In this document: piece after piece, positions 1-8,679 of the stretch
How positions within the stretch are numbered: the stretch's first letter is position 1
Layout of the letters: every line of letters begins with the position of its first letter
NCBI GenBank assembly: GCA_022510885.1
Contig: JAFLSP010000023.1
Location: forward strand, 1 to 17,375
Length of the DNA: 17,375 bases
DNA from: Treponema sp.
GTDB lineage: Bacteria > Spirochaetota > Spirochaetia > Treponematales > Treponemataceae
Direction: 5' to 3'
The notes under the pieces: generated by a model
Database searches by the model: none
What the model was told of the DNA's origin: nothing
What the model saw: only the letters and a program-made list of their open reading frames with translations
Made by a program: the position numbers and the translations under genes

Positions 1-474
1 CTACAGCAGCTTGAACAGTTTGTCCACGTGGGGCGCGTGGACGAACAGCACGTTGCAGCGCACGTTGTCGATGAGCTCGTCCGTGCCGCCCGAGAACGCG
101 GTCTTGTACGCCGTGCCGCCGGCAAGAATCAGGCTCGCCTTGTAGTCGTCCGCCGCCTTGACGATTTCGGAGAACACCGCGCCGCGGCGCAGCTCCGTCT
201 CCACCGCCACGCCCTTCGACTTGCCCAGTTCCACCACCTGGTCCAGGTAGCGCTGGCCGTTCGCCTCCAGGTTGCCCGCGTAGTACGCGCCCTCCTCGCT
301 TATGAGCACCTTAGTCAGCGTCAGGCTGCGGATGGTCGCCGTGTCCACCACGTAGACCGCCCGCACCGCGCAGTTCTGCTGCTTGGCGAGCATAATCGCG
401 TACATCGCCGCGTGCAGCGAGTTCTCCGAGCCGTTGACTGCGACGAGCAGCCTTTGCAGGAGCGGCTGAATCAC
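1..474 (-). CDS. Universal stress protein (UspA) family protein, last gene of the ATPase operon
   Basis: A 157-residue single-domain Usp-like protein. The start is a GTG (472-474) that overlaps the TGA stop of atpD by 4 nt, so translation is probably coupled; the open frame runs further upstream but only as antisense-like low-complexity sequence within atpD. The Usp pattern is a first strand LLVAVNGSE (residues 9-17), a second strand VRAVYVVDT (38-45), and a C-terminal SLILAGG...GGTDELI...NVLFVHAP (114-148). Usp proteins are cytoplasmic, often ATP-binding and act as stress modulators; the target here is unknown. The usual Asp after the first strand is Asn14, and the G-2x-G-9x-G(S/T) nucleotide loop is only partly kept, so ATP binding is doubtful. 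The gene is complete, with its TAG stop at bases 1-3. The family call is good; the function is not resolved. Confidence 0.82.
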   Translation of the reverse strand: MIQPLLQRLLVAVNGSENSLHAAMYAIMLAKQQNCAVRAVYVVDTATIRSLTLTKVLISEEGAYYAGNLEANGQRYLDQVVELGKSKGVAVETELRRGAVFSEIVKAADDYKASLILAGGTAYKTAFSGGTDELIDNVRCNVLFVHAPHVDKLFKLL

Positions 475-1103
475 GGCTCGCCCCCGCCGTCCTTGCGGCT
501 CTTGAGCGACTTGAGCACAAACACGTTCTCGCGGTCGCGCTCCTCCAGCACGCTCTCGATGTAGGCCTTGGTCTCGCGGTTCTGCGGGATTATCATCTTG
601 TCGAGCGCGTTCACGCGCCGCTGCGTCTTTTTCACCTCGTTGGCGAGCCGCCACACAATCGTGCGGATGGACGCCATCTGCGTCAGCAGGTTCAGCAGGC
701 GGAAGAAACTGACCGTCACGCGGTCGGTGTCGGCGAAAGTGCCCATGAACGAGTAGAACAGCTGCTGCTTGGGCAACTCCACGTCGATTGAGGAGAAGGT
801 CATGCCCCCGGCGACCACCGGCTTCTCGCGCATGGTGAAGTCGTACTTGACGGCATGGGCGATGCGCTCCGTGCGGTCGCCGCCCACCGTCATCAGCATG
901 TTCCGCAGCGCGGGGTACGCCGCGGCAACCGCCTTGTCGATGTCGCGCTCAAGCAGGGTCACCCGCTCCACAAGGCGCATCAGGTCCATCACAAGGATTT
1001 CGCGCTTCTGCTCCAGAAGCTCGTAGCCGTCCGTCGCGACGGAAAGCTGCTCCTTGATGGCGAGGAGGTTCGACTTGGTGGGCGCGATGTTCAGTTTTGC
1101 CAC
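471..1103 (-). CDS. atpD: V/A-type ATP synthase subunit D (central rotor shaft)
   Basis: A 210-residue protein of the expected length for subunit D, the long coiled-coil shaft that turns inside the A3B3 head and links it to the membrane rotor. The N-terminus (LNIAPTKSNLLAIKEQL, residues 4-20) and the C-terminal segment with RRVNALDKMIIP (about 162-173) are typical of the family. Both ends are helical and charged, while the middle is more variable. The start is GTG (1101-1103), preceded by AAGGA at a 6-nt spacing. Only 2 nt separate it from the atpB stop, and its own TGA overlaps the GTG of the Usp gene. Position directly after A and B matches A/V-type operons in general. Confidence in identity is high. 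Confidence 0.96.
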   Translation of the reverse strand: MAKLNIAPTKSNLLAIKEQLSVATDGYELLEQKREILVMDLMRLVERVTLLERDIDKAVAAAYPALRNMLMTVGGDRTERIAHAVKYDFTMREKPVVAGGMTFSSIDVELPKQQLFYSFMGTFADTDRVTVSFFRLLNLLTQMASIRTIVWRLANEVKKTQRRVNALDKMIIPQNRETKAYIESVLEERDRENVFVLKSLKSRKDGGGEP

Positions 1104-1105
1104 GG

Positions 1106-2482
1106 TCAGTCCTTCGGCAGGTATTTCTCAATCAGTTCCGGCTTGATGCGCGTCAGGTCGGCTCTGGGCAGCATCTTGAGCAGCTTCCAGCCCAGGTCGA
1201 GCGTCTGCGCAATCGAGCGGTCCTCATGCTCGCCCTGCGTGAAGAACTCGTCCTCCAGCGCCTCGCCGAACTTGAGGTACATCTTGTCCTCCGCGCCCAG
1301 CTCCTCCGCGCCGATGATGGCGGCGAGGTTGCGGATGTTCTTCACCTTGGAGTACGCCGCGAACAGCTGGCTGGAGACGGCGGCGTGGTCCTCGCGCGTC
1401 ATGCCCTCGCCGATGCCGTCCTTCATCAGGCGCGACAGCGACGGCAGCCCGGAGACCGGCGGGTACACGCCCTTCTGCGAAAGCTCGCGGCCAAGGACTA
1501 TCTGCCCCTCGGTGATGTAGCCCGTCAGGTCGGGAATGGGGTGCGAGATGTCGTCGTTCGGCATGGTCAGAATCGGAATCTGCGTGATGGAGCCGGTGGA
1601 GCCTTTGACTTTGCCCGCGCGCTCGTACAGTTCCGCCAGGTCCGAGTAGAGGTAGCCCGGGTAGCCCTTGCGCCCCGGCACCTCGCCGCGCGTCGTGGAA
1701 ATCTCGCGCAGGGCCTCGCAGTAGTTGGTCATGTCGGTCATCACGACAAGGACGTGCATATTCTTCTTGAAGGCAAGGTACTCGGCGGCGGTCAGCGCGC
1801 AGCGCGGCGTGATGATTCGCTCGATGGACGGCGCGTCCGCCAGCGACTGGAACATGACGACCTTGCTCAGCACGCCCGACTCCTCGAAGGAGGAGATGAA
1901 GAACTGCGCCTGGTCGTACTTGATGCCCATGCCCGCGAACACCATGACGAACTGCTCGTCGCTGCTCAGGATTTTTGCCTGGCGGATAATCTGCGCGGCA
2001 AGGCGGTTGTGCGGCAGGCCGTTCCCGCTGAAAATCGGCAGTTTCTGCCCGCGAATCAGCGTGTTCATGCCGTCGATGCTCGATATGCCCGTCTGAATGA
2101 AGTCGCGCGGATAGACGCGCGCGTAGGGGTTCATCGGCATCCCGTTCACGTCGATGCGCTCGCTCGACACAATCGGCGGCAGCCCGTCAATCGGCTCGCC
2201 CAGTCCGTTGAAGATGCGCCCGAGCAAGCCCTCGCCCACGCGCAGCTCCATCGGCTCGGCAAGGAACTCCACCGTCGTCTCGTTCAGGTCAAGTCCCGTC
2301 GTCGTGCCGAAGACCTGCACCACGGCGGCGCGCTCGTTCAGGTCGATGACGCGGCCCGTCCGCTTCTGCCCGCTTTTGTCGCGGACGTACACCGTCTCGT
2401 TGAAGAACACGTCCTCGGTTCTCCTGACGATGACAATCGGGCCGTCTACCGACGACAGCCCGCGATACTCAATTCCTTTCAT
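1106..2482 (-). CDS. atpB: V/A-type ATP synthase subunit B (non-catalytic head subunit)
   Basis: A 458-residue regulatory, non-catalytic subunit of the A3B3 head. It shows the N-terminal beta-barrel (residues 1-75), the degenerate nucleotide loop SGNGLPHN (152-159) in place of a Walker A motif, and [16 protein letters not shown] near 343-358 with the likely arginine finger at R351, which reaches the catalytic site on the neighbouring A subunit. A C-terminal helical domain ends in ELIEKYLPK. The residue after PHN is Arg rather than the Glu I would expect. The ATG overlaps the TGA of atpA (ATGA, 4 nt) and is preceded by AAGGTGG. Stop TGA sits 2 nt before atpD. It is full-length and intact, and identity is secure. 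Confidence 0.98.
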   Translation of the reverse strand: MKGIEYRGLSSVDGPIVIVRRTEDVFFNETVYVRDKSGQKRTGRVIDLNERAAVVQVFGTTTGLDLNETTVEFLAEPMELRVGEGLLGRIFNGLGEPIDGLPPIVSSERIDVNGMPMNPYARVYPRDFIQTGISSIDGMNTLIRGQKLPIFSGNGLPHNRLAAQIIRQAKILSSDEQFVMVFAGMGIKYDQAQFFISSFEESGVLSKVVMFQSLADAPSIERIITPRCALTAAEYLAFKKNMHVLVVMTDMTNYCEALREISTTRGEVPGRKGYPGYLYSDLAELYERAGKVKGSTGSITQIPILTMPNDDISHPIPDLTGYITEGQIVLGRELSQKGVYPPVSGLPSLSRLMKDGIGEGMTREDHAAVSSQLFAAYSKVKNIRNLAAIIGAEELGAEDKMYLKFGEALEDEFFTQGEHEDRSIAQTLDLGWKLLKMLPRADLTRIKPELIEKYLPKD

Positions 2483-4251
2483 AGTGCTGCCACCTTGCGG
2501 TACGTCCGCTCCAGCTCGCCCATCTGCGCGTCCAGATGCCCCTCAATCTCGTTGACCATCTCCAGTTTGTCGTTCGGCACGGTCGATTTGATGCGCACGA
2601 TTTCCTCGCGCACGGGAAGCGCGGTAATCTTTGCAATCGGCGCGCCCTGCCGGATGACCGCGAGCGCGCGCTCGTAGAACGCCATCATCAGCACCAGAAT
2701 CTGAATCTGCTTTTCGGGCAGGGAATACACGTCCACCGCGTCGAAGGCGCTCTGCTGCAAAAAGCCGTTCTTTATCATGTCCGCCACGGTCAGCACGAGC
2801 CGCTCGCTGTCGGGGAGCGCGTCCGGCCCGATGAGGCGCACGATTTGCTCCAGCCGCTGCTCTTTTTTGAGCAGGTCGAGCGCGGCAAGGCGGATTTCCG
2901 CCCACTTGGGGTCGAGCTTGTCCCACCACTCGCGGATTTCGTCGGCGTACTCGGAGTAGCTCTCAATCCAGCCGATGGCGGGATAGTGGCGCGCGTTGGC
3001 AAGCTCCCGGTCCAGCGCCCAGAAGCAGCGGATGAAGCGCTTGGTGTGCTGCGTGACCGGCTCGGAGAAGTCGCCGCCCGGGGGCGAGACCGCGCCGATG
3101 ACGGACACCGAGCCTTCCTTGCCGCACAGCGAGTCCACGCGGCCGGCGCGCTCGTAGAATTCGGCGAGGCGCGTGGGCAGGTACGCGGGGAAGCCCTCCT
3201 CAGCGGGCATCTCCTCCATGCGCCCCGAAAGCTCGCGCAGCGCCTCCGCCCAGCGGCTCGTGGAGTCCGCCATGATTGCCACGTGCATGCCCATGTCGCG
3301 GTAGTATTCGGCGAGCGTGATGCCGCTGTAGAGCGACACCTCGCGCGCGGCGACCGGCATGTTCGACGTGTTCGCAATCAGAATCGTGCGCTCCATGAGC
3401 GAGCGTCCCGTGCGCGGGTCAATGAGCGTGGGGAATTCGGTCAGAACGTCGGTCATCTCGTTGCCGCGCTCGCCGCAGCCGATGTAGACAATCAAATCCG
3501 CGTCGCACCATTTGGCGACCGCGTGCTGCGTCATCGTCTTGCCCGTCCCGAAGCCGCCCGGAATCGCCGCCGTGCCGCCCTTTGAGAGGGGGAAGAACAC
3601 GTCGATGACGCGCTGTCCCGTGATGAGCGGCTGGCTTACCGCAAGTTTCCTGCGGTAGGGGCGCGGAACGCGCAGCGGCCAGTAGTGGCTCAGGCGGATT
3701 TCCTCGTCAAGTTCCGTCGTGGCGATGACGTCATCGACCGTGTATTCGCCCGCGCCCGCGAAGGTCTTGAGCGTGCGACCGCGCACGGTGGGCGGCACCA
3801 TGATGGCATGGCGGATGGACGAGGTTTCCTGCACGTAGCCGAGCGCGAGTCCCGGCGCAACCGCGCTTCCCTGCGCGATGCCGTCGGCGGCCTCGAACGA
3901 CCAGCGTTTCTTCGTGTCGAGCGGCTCGGTGCGCGCGCCGGGCGCAAGGAACGCGCCGCCGTCGGCGAACATCGCCGCAAGCGGGCGCTGGATGCCGTCG
4001 TAAATCGTGCCGACCAAGCCCGGCCCGAGCCGGAGCGAGAGCGGACGCTCGAACGAGGTCACGTCCTCGCCGATTTTCATGCCCGTGTCGTCCTCGTAGA
4101 CCTGAATCGTCGCCTTGCCCTTGTTCTGCCGGATAATCTCGCCAATCAGTTTTTTCTCGCCGACATCAACGACATCGTACAGGCCGCAGCCTTCCAAGCC
4201 CTCGGCATAGACAATCGGTCCGGAAATGCGGGTTATCTTACCGCTAATCAT
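2479..4251 (-). CDS. atpA: V/A-type ATP synthase subunit A (catalytic head subunit)
   Basis: A 590-residue catalytic subunit that hydrolyses or makes ATP in the cytoplasmic A3B3 head. Visible parts are the N-terminal barrel ([15 protein letters not shown], 4-18), the A-specific non-homologous insert (about 115-185), Walker [10 protein letters not shown] (231-239) with K238 and T239 as phosphate and Mg ligands, and [12 protein letters not shown] (259-270) with E261 as the catalytic carboxylate. The [13 protein letters not shown] segment and a C-terminal helical bundle follow. It is longer than B because of the insert, as is normal. The ATG overlaps the stop of atpE by 4 nt and has a strong ribosome site, GGGAGGT, 7 nt upstream inside atpE. 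Its stop overlaps atpB. Identity is secure. Confidence 0.98.
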   Translation of the reverse strand: MISGKITRISGPIVYAEGLEGCGLYDVVDVGEKKLIGEIIRQNKGKATIQVYEDDTGMKIGEDVTSFERPLSLRLGPGLVGTIYDGIQRPLAAMFADGGAFLAPGARTEPLDTKKRWSFEAADGIAQGSAVAPGLALGYVQETSSIRHAIMVPPTVRGRTLKTFAGAGEYTVDDVIATTELDEEIRLSHYWPLRVPRPYRRKLAVSQPLITGQRVIDVFFPLSKGGTAAIPGGFGTGKTMTQHAVAKWCDADLIVYIGCGERGNEMTDVLTEFPTLIDPRTGRSLMERTILIANTSNMPVAAREVSLYSGITLAEYYRDMGMHVAIMADSTSRWAEALRELSGRMEEMPAEEGFPAYLPTRLAEFYERAGRVDSLCGKEGSVSVIGAVSPPGGDFSEPVTQHTKRFIRCFWALDRELANARHYPAIGWIESYSEYADEIREWWDKLDPKWAEIRLAALDLLKKEQRLEQIVRLIGPDALPDSERLVLTVADMIKNGFLQQSAFDAVDVYSLPEKQIQILVLMMAFYERALAVIRQGAPIAKITALPVREEIVRIKSTVPNDKLEMVNEIEGHLDAQMGELERTYRKVAAL

Positions 4252-4889
4252 TGGGGCAACCTCCCGCCAAATAAAGTCGTCGCAAGTTCCATGCTGTGCC
4301 GGTCGGTCAGTTCGCCAATCAGCTGGTCGGTCGTCAGCCGGCAGCGGACCTCGCCGTCCTCGCTTTCAAGGATGATGCCTTTGTGCACCTCGTTGAGCGG
4401 CACCGCCTCGTCGCCCGAGGCGGCGAAGGTCGTCTCCTCGCAGGAGAGCAGGTTCTTTGCGCCGCAGTGCTTCTCCACCAGTTTCTTTGCGTCAGTCGGC
4501 GCGAAGCCGAACACGCGCGCGCGCACCTTCCTGTCCGCAAGCGCGTCCTTTGAGCGCGCAAGCAGCGTCTCCACCAAAGAGAGGAGTTTTTCGTCGTCCA
4601 GTTTCGCAAAATAGGCGTTGTACGCCTCCGCAACGGACGATGCGTAAAACGAGACCCGGTAGCGTTCCTGTTCCAGCGGAAGCGCGGCATCCCGGTTTTT
4701 CTTGAACGCCGCGATTTTCTCCTCATAATAGGCAGTTTTCTGCGCGGACGCTTCCTTCATGCGCGGCTCCACCGCGTCGAGCAGTTTCTGGCACTCCGCG
4801 TCCGCCTCGGCAAGGACATGCTCCGCCTTTTCGCGGGCATCCGCCTCAATCTCTTTGTCCAATAGTTCGGTTGAACGTAATTCTTCCAT
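4248..4889 (-). CDS. atpE: V/A-type ATP synthase subunit E (peripheral stalk)
   Basis: A 213-residue stalk subunit. The N-terminal half (residues 1-100) is strongly charged, rich in Ala, Glu and Lys and lacks helix breakers, as expected for the coiled coil that pairs with subunit G/H. The C-terminal half is globular and ends in [20 protein letters not shown], a good match to the head-binding domain of subunit E. The E/G heterodimer holds the head against the stator subunit I. The gene starts 2 nt after the atpF stop, with a modest AGGT ribosome site, and its TGA overlaps the ATG of atpA. Length and position fit the family; sequence conservation in this family is low, so the call rests partly on context. 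Confidence 0.93.
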   Translation of the reverse strand: MEELRSTELLDKEIEADAREKAEHVLAEADAECQKLLDAVEPRMKEASAQKTAYYEEKIAAFKKNRDAALPLEQERYRVSFYASSVAEAYNAYFAKLDDEKLLSLVETLLARSKDALADRKVRARVFGFAPTDAKKLVEKHCGAKNLLSCEETTFAASGDEAVPLNEVHKGIILESEDGEVRCRLTTDQLIGELTDRHSMELATTLFGGRLPQ

Positions 4890-4891
4890 AT

Positions 4892-5224
4892 CTAAACCTG
4901 AATGCCGATGGCCTCGCGGATTGCTTCCGTCAGGGATTTCTTCCCCTGTATATGCCCGCCAAGACCGGGAATCTCCACAATCAGCGGATAGTCAGCCCCT
5001 TTCTGCCAGGCGAGCACCTCGTCTTCCAGCAAAGAGGAGACTTCCTCCGTCAGAATCAGCACCTTGGGGCGTTCCGGCGAGGGAAGCGACATTGCGCCGC
5101 CCTGCCCCGTCACGCGGTTGAACGCCTCCAGCGCCTCGGCGCGGTTGAGCGCGACCGCGCCCTCCACGCCGACCAGCCTGAAGCCGAGGATAAGTTCCCG
5201 CTCCCCAATGACAAAATAGTCCAA
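4892..5224 (-). CDS. atpF: V/A-type ATP synthase subunit F
   Basis: A 110-residue Rossmann-like subunit that binds the D shaft and regulates the rotor. The N-terminus MDYFVIGERELILGFRLVGV is the standard opening of the family (beta strand, then GxRxxxLGFRLxGV). PKVLILTEEVSSLL (53-66) and YPLIVEIPG (79-87) form the later strands, and the tail after residue 90 is helical. The start codon is TTG (5222-5224); the family N-terminus begins exactly there and no better in-frame start exists. Only a weak AAGACGG lies upstream, within the 12-nt gap after atpK. This poor initiation signal may keep F low relative to the multi-copy K subunit. Identity is good. Confidence 0.94.
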   Translation of the reverse strand: MDYFVIGERELILGFRLVGVEGAVALNRAEALEAFNRVTGQGGAMSLPSPERPKVLILTEEVSSLLEDEVLAWQKGADYPLIVEIPGLGGHIQGKKSLTEAIREAIGIQV

Positions 5225-5236
5225 AGCCGCGCCGTC

Positions 5237-5623
5237 TTACAGAATGATAATCAGCAGCGCGACCAGGAAGCCCCACAGACAGATGCCTTCCGCAAGACCG
5301 ACGAAGGGCAGCGCCTTTCCGCTCAGCTCCGCGTTCTCGCTCATCGCGCCCATTGCCGCAGAACCGATTTTTCCGACCGCCATGCCGCCCGCGATACACG
5401 CAAGCCCCACCGCAATCGCCGCCGCGACGAACTTGAGGCTGCCCGTATCGACCGCCGCCGCGGCCTCAGCAGACGCGGGAGCGGGAGCGGCTTCTGCAAC
5501 GACCGTCTCCGGCACGGTGGTGACGGGCGCGCTCTCCACCGGCGCGGACGCTTCCTGCGCGCACAGCCCCGCAACGCTCAGAAAAAGCGCCGCAACAGCG
5601 ACAACAAAACCTTTCTTATTCAT
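5237..5623 (-). CDS. atpK: V/A-type ATP synthase subunit K (rotor ring c-type subunit) with signal peptide
   Basis: A 128-residue precursor of the membrane rotor ring. Residues 1-22 form a signal peptide (MNKK, then a hydrophobic core, possible cleavage after LCA at 20-22). Residues 23-60 are an Ala/Pro/Val/Glu-rich linker. Residues 62-93 are a Gly/Ala-rich first transmembrane helix, and 103-128 are the second helix with the ion-binding carboxylate E112 in VGLAEGICLWGF. There is one hairpin per polypeptide, unlike the duplicated 16-kDa eukaryotic proteolipid. Thermus c subunits also carry a signal peptide before a single hairpin, so the layout has a precedent, but the linker here is long. The start is ATG with GAGGT 6 nt upstream, among the better ribosome sites in the operon and in keeping with a multi-copy product. 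Confidence 0.93.
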   Translation of the reverse strand: MNKKGFVVAVAALFLSVAGLCAQEASAPVESAPVTTVPETVVAEAAPAPASAEAAAAVDTGSLKFVAAAIAVGLACIAGGMAVGKIGSAAMGAMSENAELSGKALPFVGLAEGICLWGFLVALLIIIL

Positions 5624-5636
5624 AGTGGTACCTCAC

Positions 5637-7634
5637 TTACCTTGTATACTCAAACACGAACGGTTTAAATTCGCGTCCAGTTTCATTGAAGAATTTGGAG
5701 AAGAACTCGTAATATTGCAGGCGGACGACCTGAATGGCGACAATCATGCCCTCCAGGACGATGACGATGGCGTTGCCGACGACCAGAATCACCACGCCGC
5801 CGACTCCGCCCACCATCTCCGTCATCATATAGATGATAAAGCCCAGCACCGCGTGTGCCAGCGCGAACGCGCCCACGCGCACAAAACTGATTGAGCTGGA
5901 CAGGTAGGTTGAGACCAGCTCGATGATTTCCACCACGCCGCCGATGACCATCGCGCCCACGCCGTTCTCCAGCACGGGACGCTCGCCGTCAAGCATCCGC
6001 TCGAACGGCTCGCCGAACGCCGCAAAGAACACGAGCAGCGCGATAATCACCCAGTCGTGCACGGCAGGCTGGTGGCCGAACGCCGCAATCCGAATGGCGA
6101 ACACGACCACATACCAGAAGAAACACGCGCCCGCAAGCCCCGTCTTGCCGAACAGGGCGCGGCCGAAATGCCGGTGGCTCATGCGGTTGATGATGTTGAT
6201 GACCAGTCCTATCGTATTGATGATAAAGCCGATGCCAATCGTCACGCCGAAAATGCCGAAAATCATGCTGATGTAGTGCGGCCCGGTCGGGCTGAAATCC
6301 AAAATCCGCGCGCGCGGCTCGCCGAACAGCCCCGTCACCCAAAGCGCGAACGGCTCAAGCAGTTTTTCGGTCGCAAAGAATTCGCCCGTGAGCACGCCCA
6401 TGACCATGCTCGAACAGCCAATCGCCATGAAAATCGGCGCGAATTTGTTCCAGCCTTCCACGCGCACCACGTTGAACGCCATCAGCAGCCCCGCAACAAA
6501 GAACACCAGTCCTTGCCCCGCGTCGCCGAACATGATGCCGAACAGCAGCGTGAAGAAGAGCGCCACGAAAGGCGTGGGGTCGATGTTGCCGTACAGCGGC
6601 GAGCCGTAGCTGAAAATCATGCGCTCGAACGCGCCCACCAGTTTTCCGTGCGTCAGTTTGACGGGCACTTTTTCCTCGCCCCGCACGACGGACGGCACTT
6701 CCTTGGGCTGATACACGCGGATGGCAATCCGCCCCTCGGTCAGTTTGTCGAGGTCGTTCATCATCTGATGGCTGTCGCCCTCGGGAATCCACCCGGTAAT
6801 GCGGTAGACGAGCGACGTGGACTCAAGCCCGTTGCGCACCGTCTGAATCTGCGCGCCGATTGAAAACTGCGCCAGCAGTTTTTTGAGGATGTCGCCGTGC
6901 GTCACCGCGAAATTGTGCTTTTCTTCCGTGACCGAAGCGAGCGCGTCCTCCGCCCGCTGCTGCTCTTTTTCAAGCGAGGCAAGCACGTCGTCGGGAACGC
7001 CCTTGAAGTCCTTGGGAATCTCCATGCTCACGAAGCCGCTTTTTTTCAGTTCGCCGTCCAAGGCAAACTGCGCCTTTTTGGAGGACGCCACGAGCACGCG
7101 GGATTTGTCCTCGCCGAGCGCGACGATGACCGCGCGACCGTCCAGTTCCTTTTTCAGGCCTTCCAGCGCGGTCGGGTCAATCCGCCCGATGCGCAGGGAC
7201 AGGAATGACAGATGGTCAAGTTCCGCATAGGGCACTTTAAGGTTTGCGAACGCGCGCGCCTCGGCGTTCGCGTCCTTAACACGCTTCACTTCCTCGTTCT
7301 GCCGCAGCTCGCGCTCATGCAGGACCTCGCCGTCAGCAATCAGTTTTTCGGCAAGCGCGCGGGCATCATCGTCCGGGAAGGTCGCCTCTGCCAGCTGCGC
7401 GGCGGTGAATGTCCCGCATCCCAGAAACGAGCGCGTCTTCTGCAAGTCGTTGTAGATGTCGCCGTCGGGATTCTTGCTTTCTTTTTCGTCATGCGGTTTT
7501 TTGGTCACCGTGGCCGACGACGCATGGTGCTGGAACTGGAAGTTGCCTTTTTTCGCAAGGAACGAGACCACCGCGTTGATGTCGTCTTTGAGTACCATCA
7601 GCTCCACGAGCCGCATGGGAGTTGTCTTTGCCAT
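5637..7634 (-). CDS. atpI: V/A-type ATP synthase subunit I (membrane stator, a-type subunit)
   Basis: A 665-residue stator subunit. Residues 1 to about 350 form the cytoplasmic arm, with coiled-coil stretches near 95-130 and 220-260. From about 356 onward there are roughly seven or eight membrane helices, beginning after SPLYGNIDPTPFVALFF. The helix SISFVRVGAFALAHAVLGF carries R586, the arginine expected to face the K-ring carboxylate. A second Arg near 638 lies in EGMIVAIQVVRLQYYEFFSKF-like sequence, the classic family tail. I chose ATG 7632-7634 because MAKTTPMRLVELMVLKDD matches the family start and AAGGA lies 8 nt upstream; an in-frame start 12 codons earlier has less support. It begins 10 nt after atpC and ends 13 nt before atpK. 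Confidence 0.97.
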   Translation of the reverse strand: MAKTTPMRLVELMVLKDDINAVVSFLAKKGNFQFQHHASSATVTKKPHDEKESKNPDGDIYNDLQKTRSFLGCGTFTAAQLAEATFPDDDARALAEKLIADGEVLHERELRQNEEVKRVKDANAEARAFANLKVPYAELDHLSFLSLRIGRIDPTALEGLKKELDGRAVIVALGEDKSRVLVASSKKAQFALDGELKKSGFVSMEIPKDFKGVPDDVLASLEKEQQRAEDALASVTEEKHNFAVTHGDILKKLLAQFSIGAQIQTVRNGLESTSLVYRITGWIPEGDSHQMMNDLDKLTEGRIAIRVYQPKEVPSVVRGEEKVPVKLTHGKLVGAFERMIFSYGSPLYGNIDPTPFVALFFTLLFGIMFGDAGQGLVFFVAGLLMAFNVVRVEGWNKFAPIFMAIGCSSMVMGVLTGEFFATEKLLEPFALWVTGLFGEPRARILDFSPTGPHYISMIFGIFGVTIGIGFIINTIGLVINIINRMSHRHFGRALFGKTGLAGACFFWYVVVFAIRIAAFGHQPAVHDWVIIALLVFFAAFGEPFERMLDGERPVLENGVGAMVIGGVVEIIELVSTYLSSSISFVRVGAFALAHAVLGFIIYMMTEMVGGVGGVVILVVGNAIVIVLEGMIVAIQVVRLQYYEFFSKFFNETGREFKPFVFEYTR

Positions 7635-7644
7635 ATTGCCGTCC

Positions 7645-8670
7645 TTACCGTTCAGATGACACGGCAGCACCCGCCGCCACCATGACCTGTCCCGTCTCCA
7701 CGTTGAGCCGAAGCCCCTCAGTGACCGAGCGAATGTAGTTCAGCTCGGTCTGCTTTATCTTGAACCACGCGAACAGCACCAATGCCGAATCGGGCTGACG
7801 ATGGAACGCGCGCACGTAACGCCGCTGCAAGTCGCGGTTCATCATGCGCTCCACCCAGCTGGGGTCGATTTCCCATACCACGCCCTCTTCGTGCGGGTTC
7901 AGAAAACCCGCGTATTTCCACCCGCGCCATGCGTCCCACGAGTCCGTCTCCGTATGCACGACGGCAAGCGCGTCACCCGCGAACAGGTCGCTTCTTCCCG
8001 CGCCCGCGCGCTCGTAGGCGAGCATCGGCACGATGTCATCGGCATCATACTGATAGAACACCTTGAGCCGCAAGACCCACATCACGTTGCGGTAGGCAAT
8101 CTCGCGCTGAACCAGCTCAAGCACCGCCTCCCGCTCACCAAGCGGCAGTGCCTTTGCCGCCTGCCACAGCGACTGCGTGTAGTGCAGGTCGAGTTTTTGG
8201 TCAGCCGCCTGCTGCTCGCTGCTCTGCGGCACGGTGTTGTACCAGGCGAGGGGCGACCCCGCCGTAATCCCCGCCAAATCCGGCCAGCGATGATAGGCAA
8301 GCATCGAATAGTCGCCGATGTCCACGATGTCGGGCATGACCGATTCTTTATAGCACAAAGCGGCGGCGATTTCTTTTATGTTATCATAATCATAGAAGCG
8401 CAAGAGCGCGACGAGCACCGCATCGGGCGAAGAATAGTTTTGGAGCAGCCGCGTAAACTGCGCGACGAAGCGTTCCTGTGCCTTTTTTTCTATCGCCTTT
8501 GCCAACAGCGTCTCGGGAACGGCGGGCACCTCATCATCAAACAGCAGCCCGTACAGCTCGCGCAACGACTTTACCGCAAACAACGGCGACGAGCGAGAGC
8601 CGGTGTAGGATTTCGCAAGCATACCGCTTGCCTTTGCGTAGACATACGCATGAGCCGCCGAGCGTTCCAT
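7645..8670 (-). CDS. atpC: V/A-type ATP synthase subunit C (socket linking shaft to rotor ring)
   Basis: A 341-residue soluble helical protein of the AC39/subunit C family, which caps the K ring and receives the D/F shaft. Family features are the opening AHAYVYAKASGMLAKSY (residues 6-22), evenly spaced helices with conserved aromatic patches, and the closing FAWFKIKQTELNYIRSVTEG (about 302-321), which matches the characteristic end of this family. The length is normal. The ATG is at 8668-8670, with GAGG upstream, 9 nt after the preceding small stalk gene. Its presence, with F, separates this operon from the reduced spirochaete and chlamydial type (E, unknown, A, B, D, I, K), which lacks recognisable C and F genes. 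The call is firm. Confidence 0.92.
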   Translation of the reverse strand: MERSAAHAYVYAKASGMLAKSYTGSRSSPLFAVKSLRELYGLLFDDEVPAVPETLLAKAIEKKAQERFVAQFTRLLQNYSSPDAVLVALLRFYDYDNIKEIAAALCYKESVMPDIVDIGDYSMLAYHRWPDLAGITAGSPLAWYNTVPQSSEQQAADQKLDLHYTQSLWQAAKALPLGEREAVLELVQREIAYRNVMWVLRLKVFYQYDADDIVPMLAYERAGAGRSDLFAGDALAVVHTETDSWDAWRGWKYAGFLNPHEEGVVWEIDPSWVERMMNRDLQRRYVRAFHRQPDSALVLFAWFKIKQTELNYIRSVTEGLRLNVETGQVMVAAGAAVSSER

Positions 8671-8679
8671 TCCGCCGCC

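Noticed and set aside
1990..2045. Arg in place of the expected Glu after PHN in the subunit B loop as a damaged site
   Set aside because: Subunit B does not hydrolyse ATP, the surrounding sequence is intact, and variation at this residue is plausible in relatives.
1097..2677. Long plus-strand open frame (over 500 codons) opposite atpB
   Set aside because: Rich in Arg, His, Ala and Val with no family pattern; a typical antisense shadow in GC-rich DNA. The same holds for 2536-3585, 3685-4614, 6057-6863, 7801-9672 and 16211-17302 on the plus strand and 12619-13716 on the minus strand.
5555..5623. Subunit K as a lipoprotein through Cys21
   Set aside because: The residue before the Cys is Leu (AGLC), which does not fit the Gly/Ala/Ser required by the lipobox; ordinary signal peptidase cleavage or retention is more likely.
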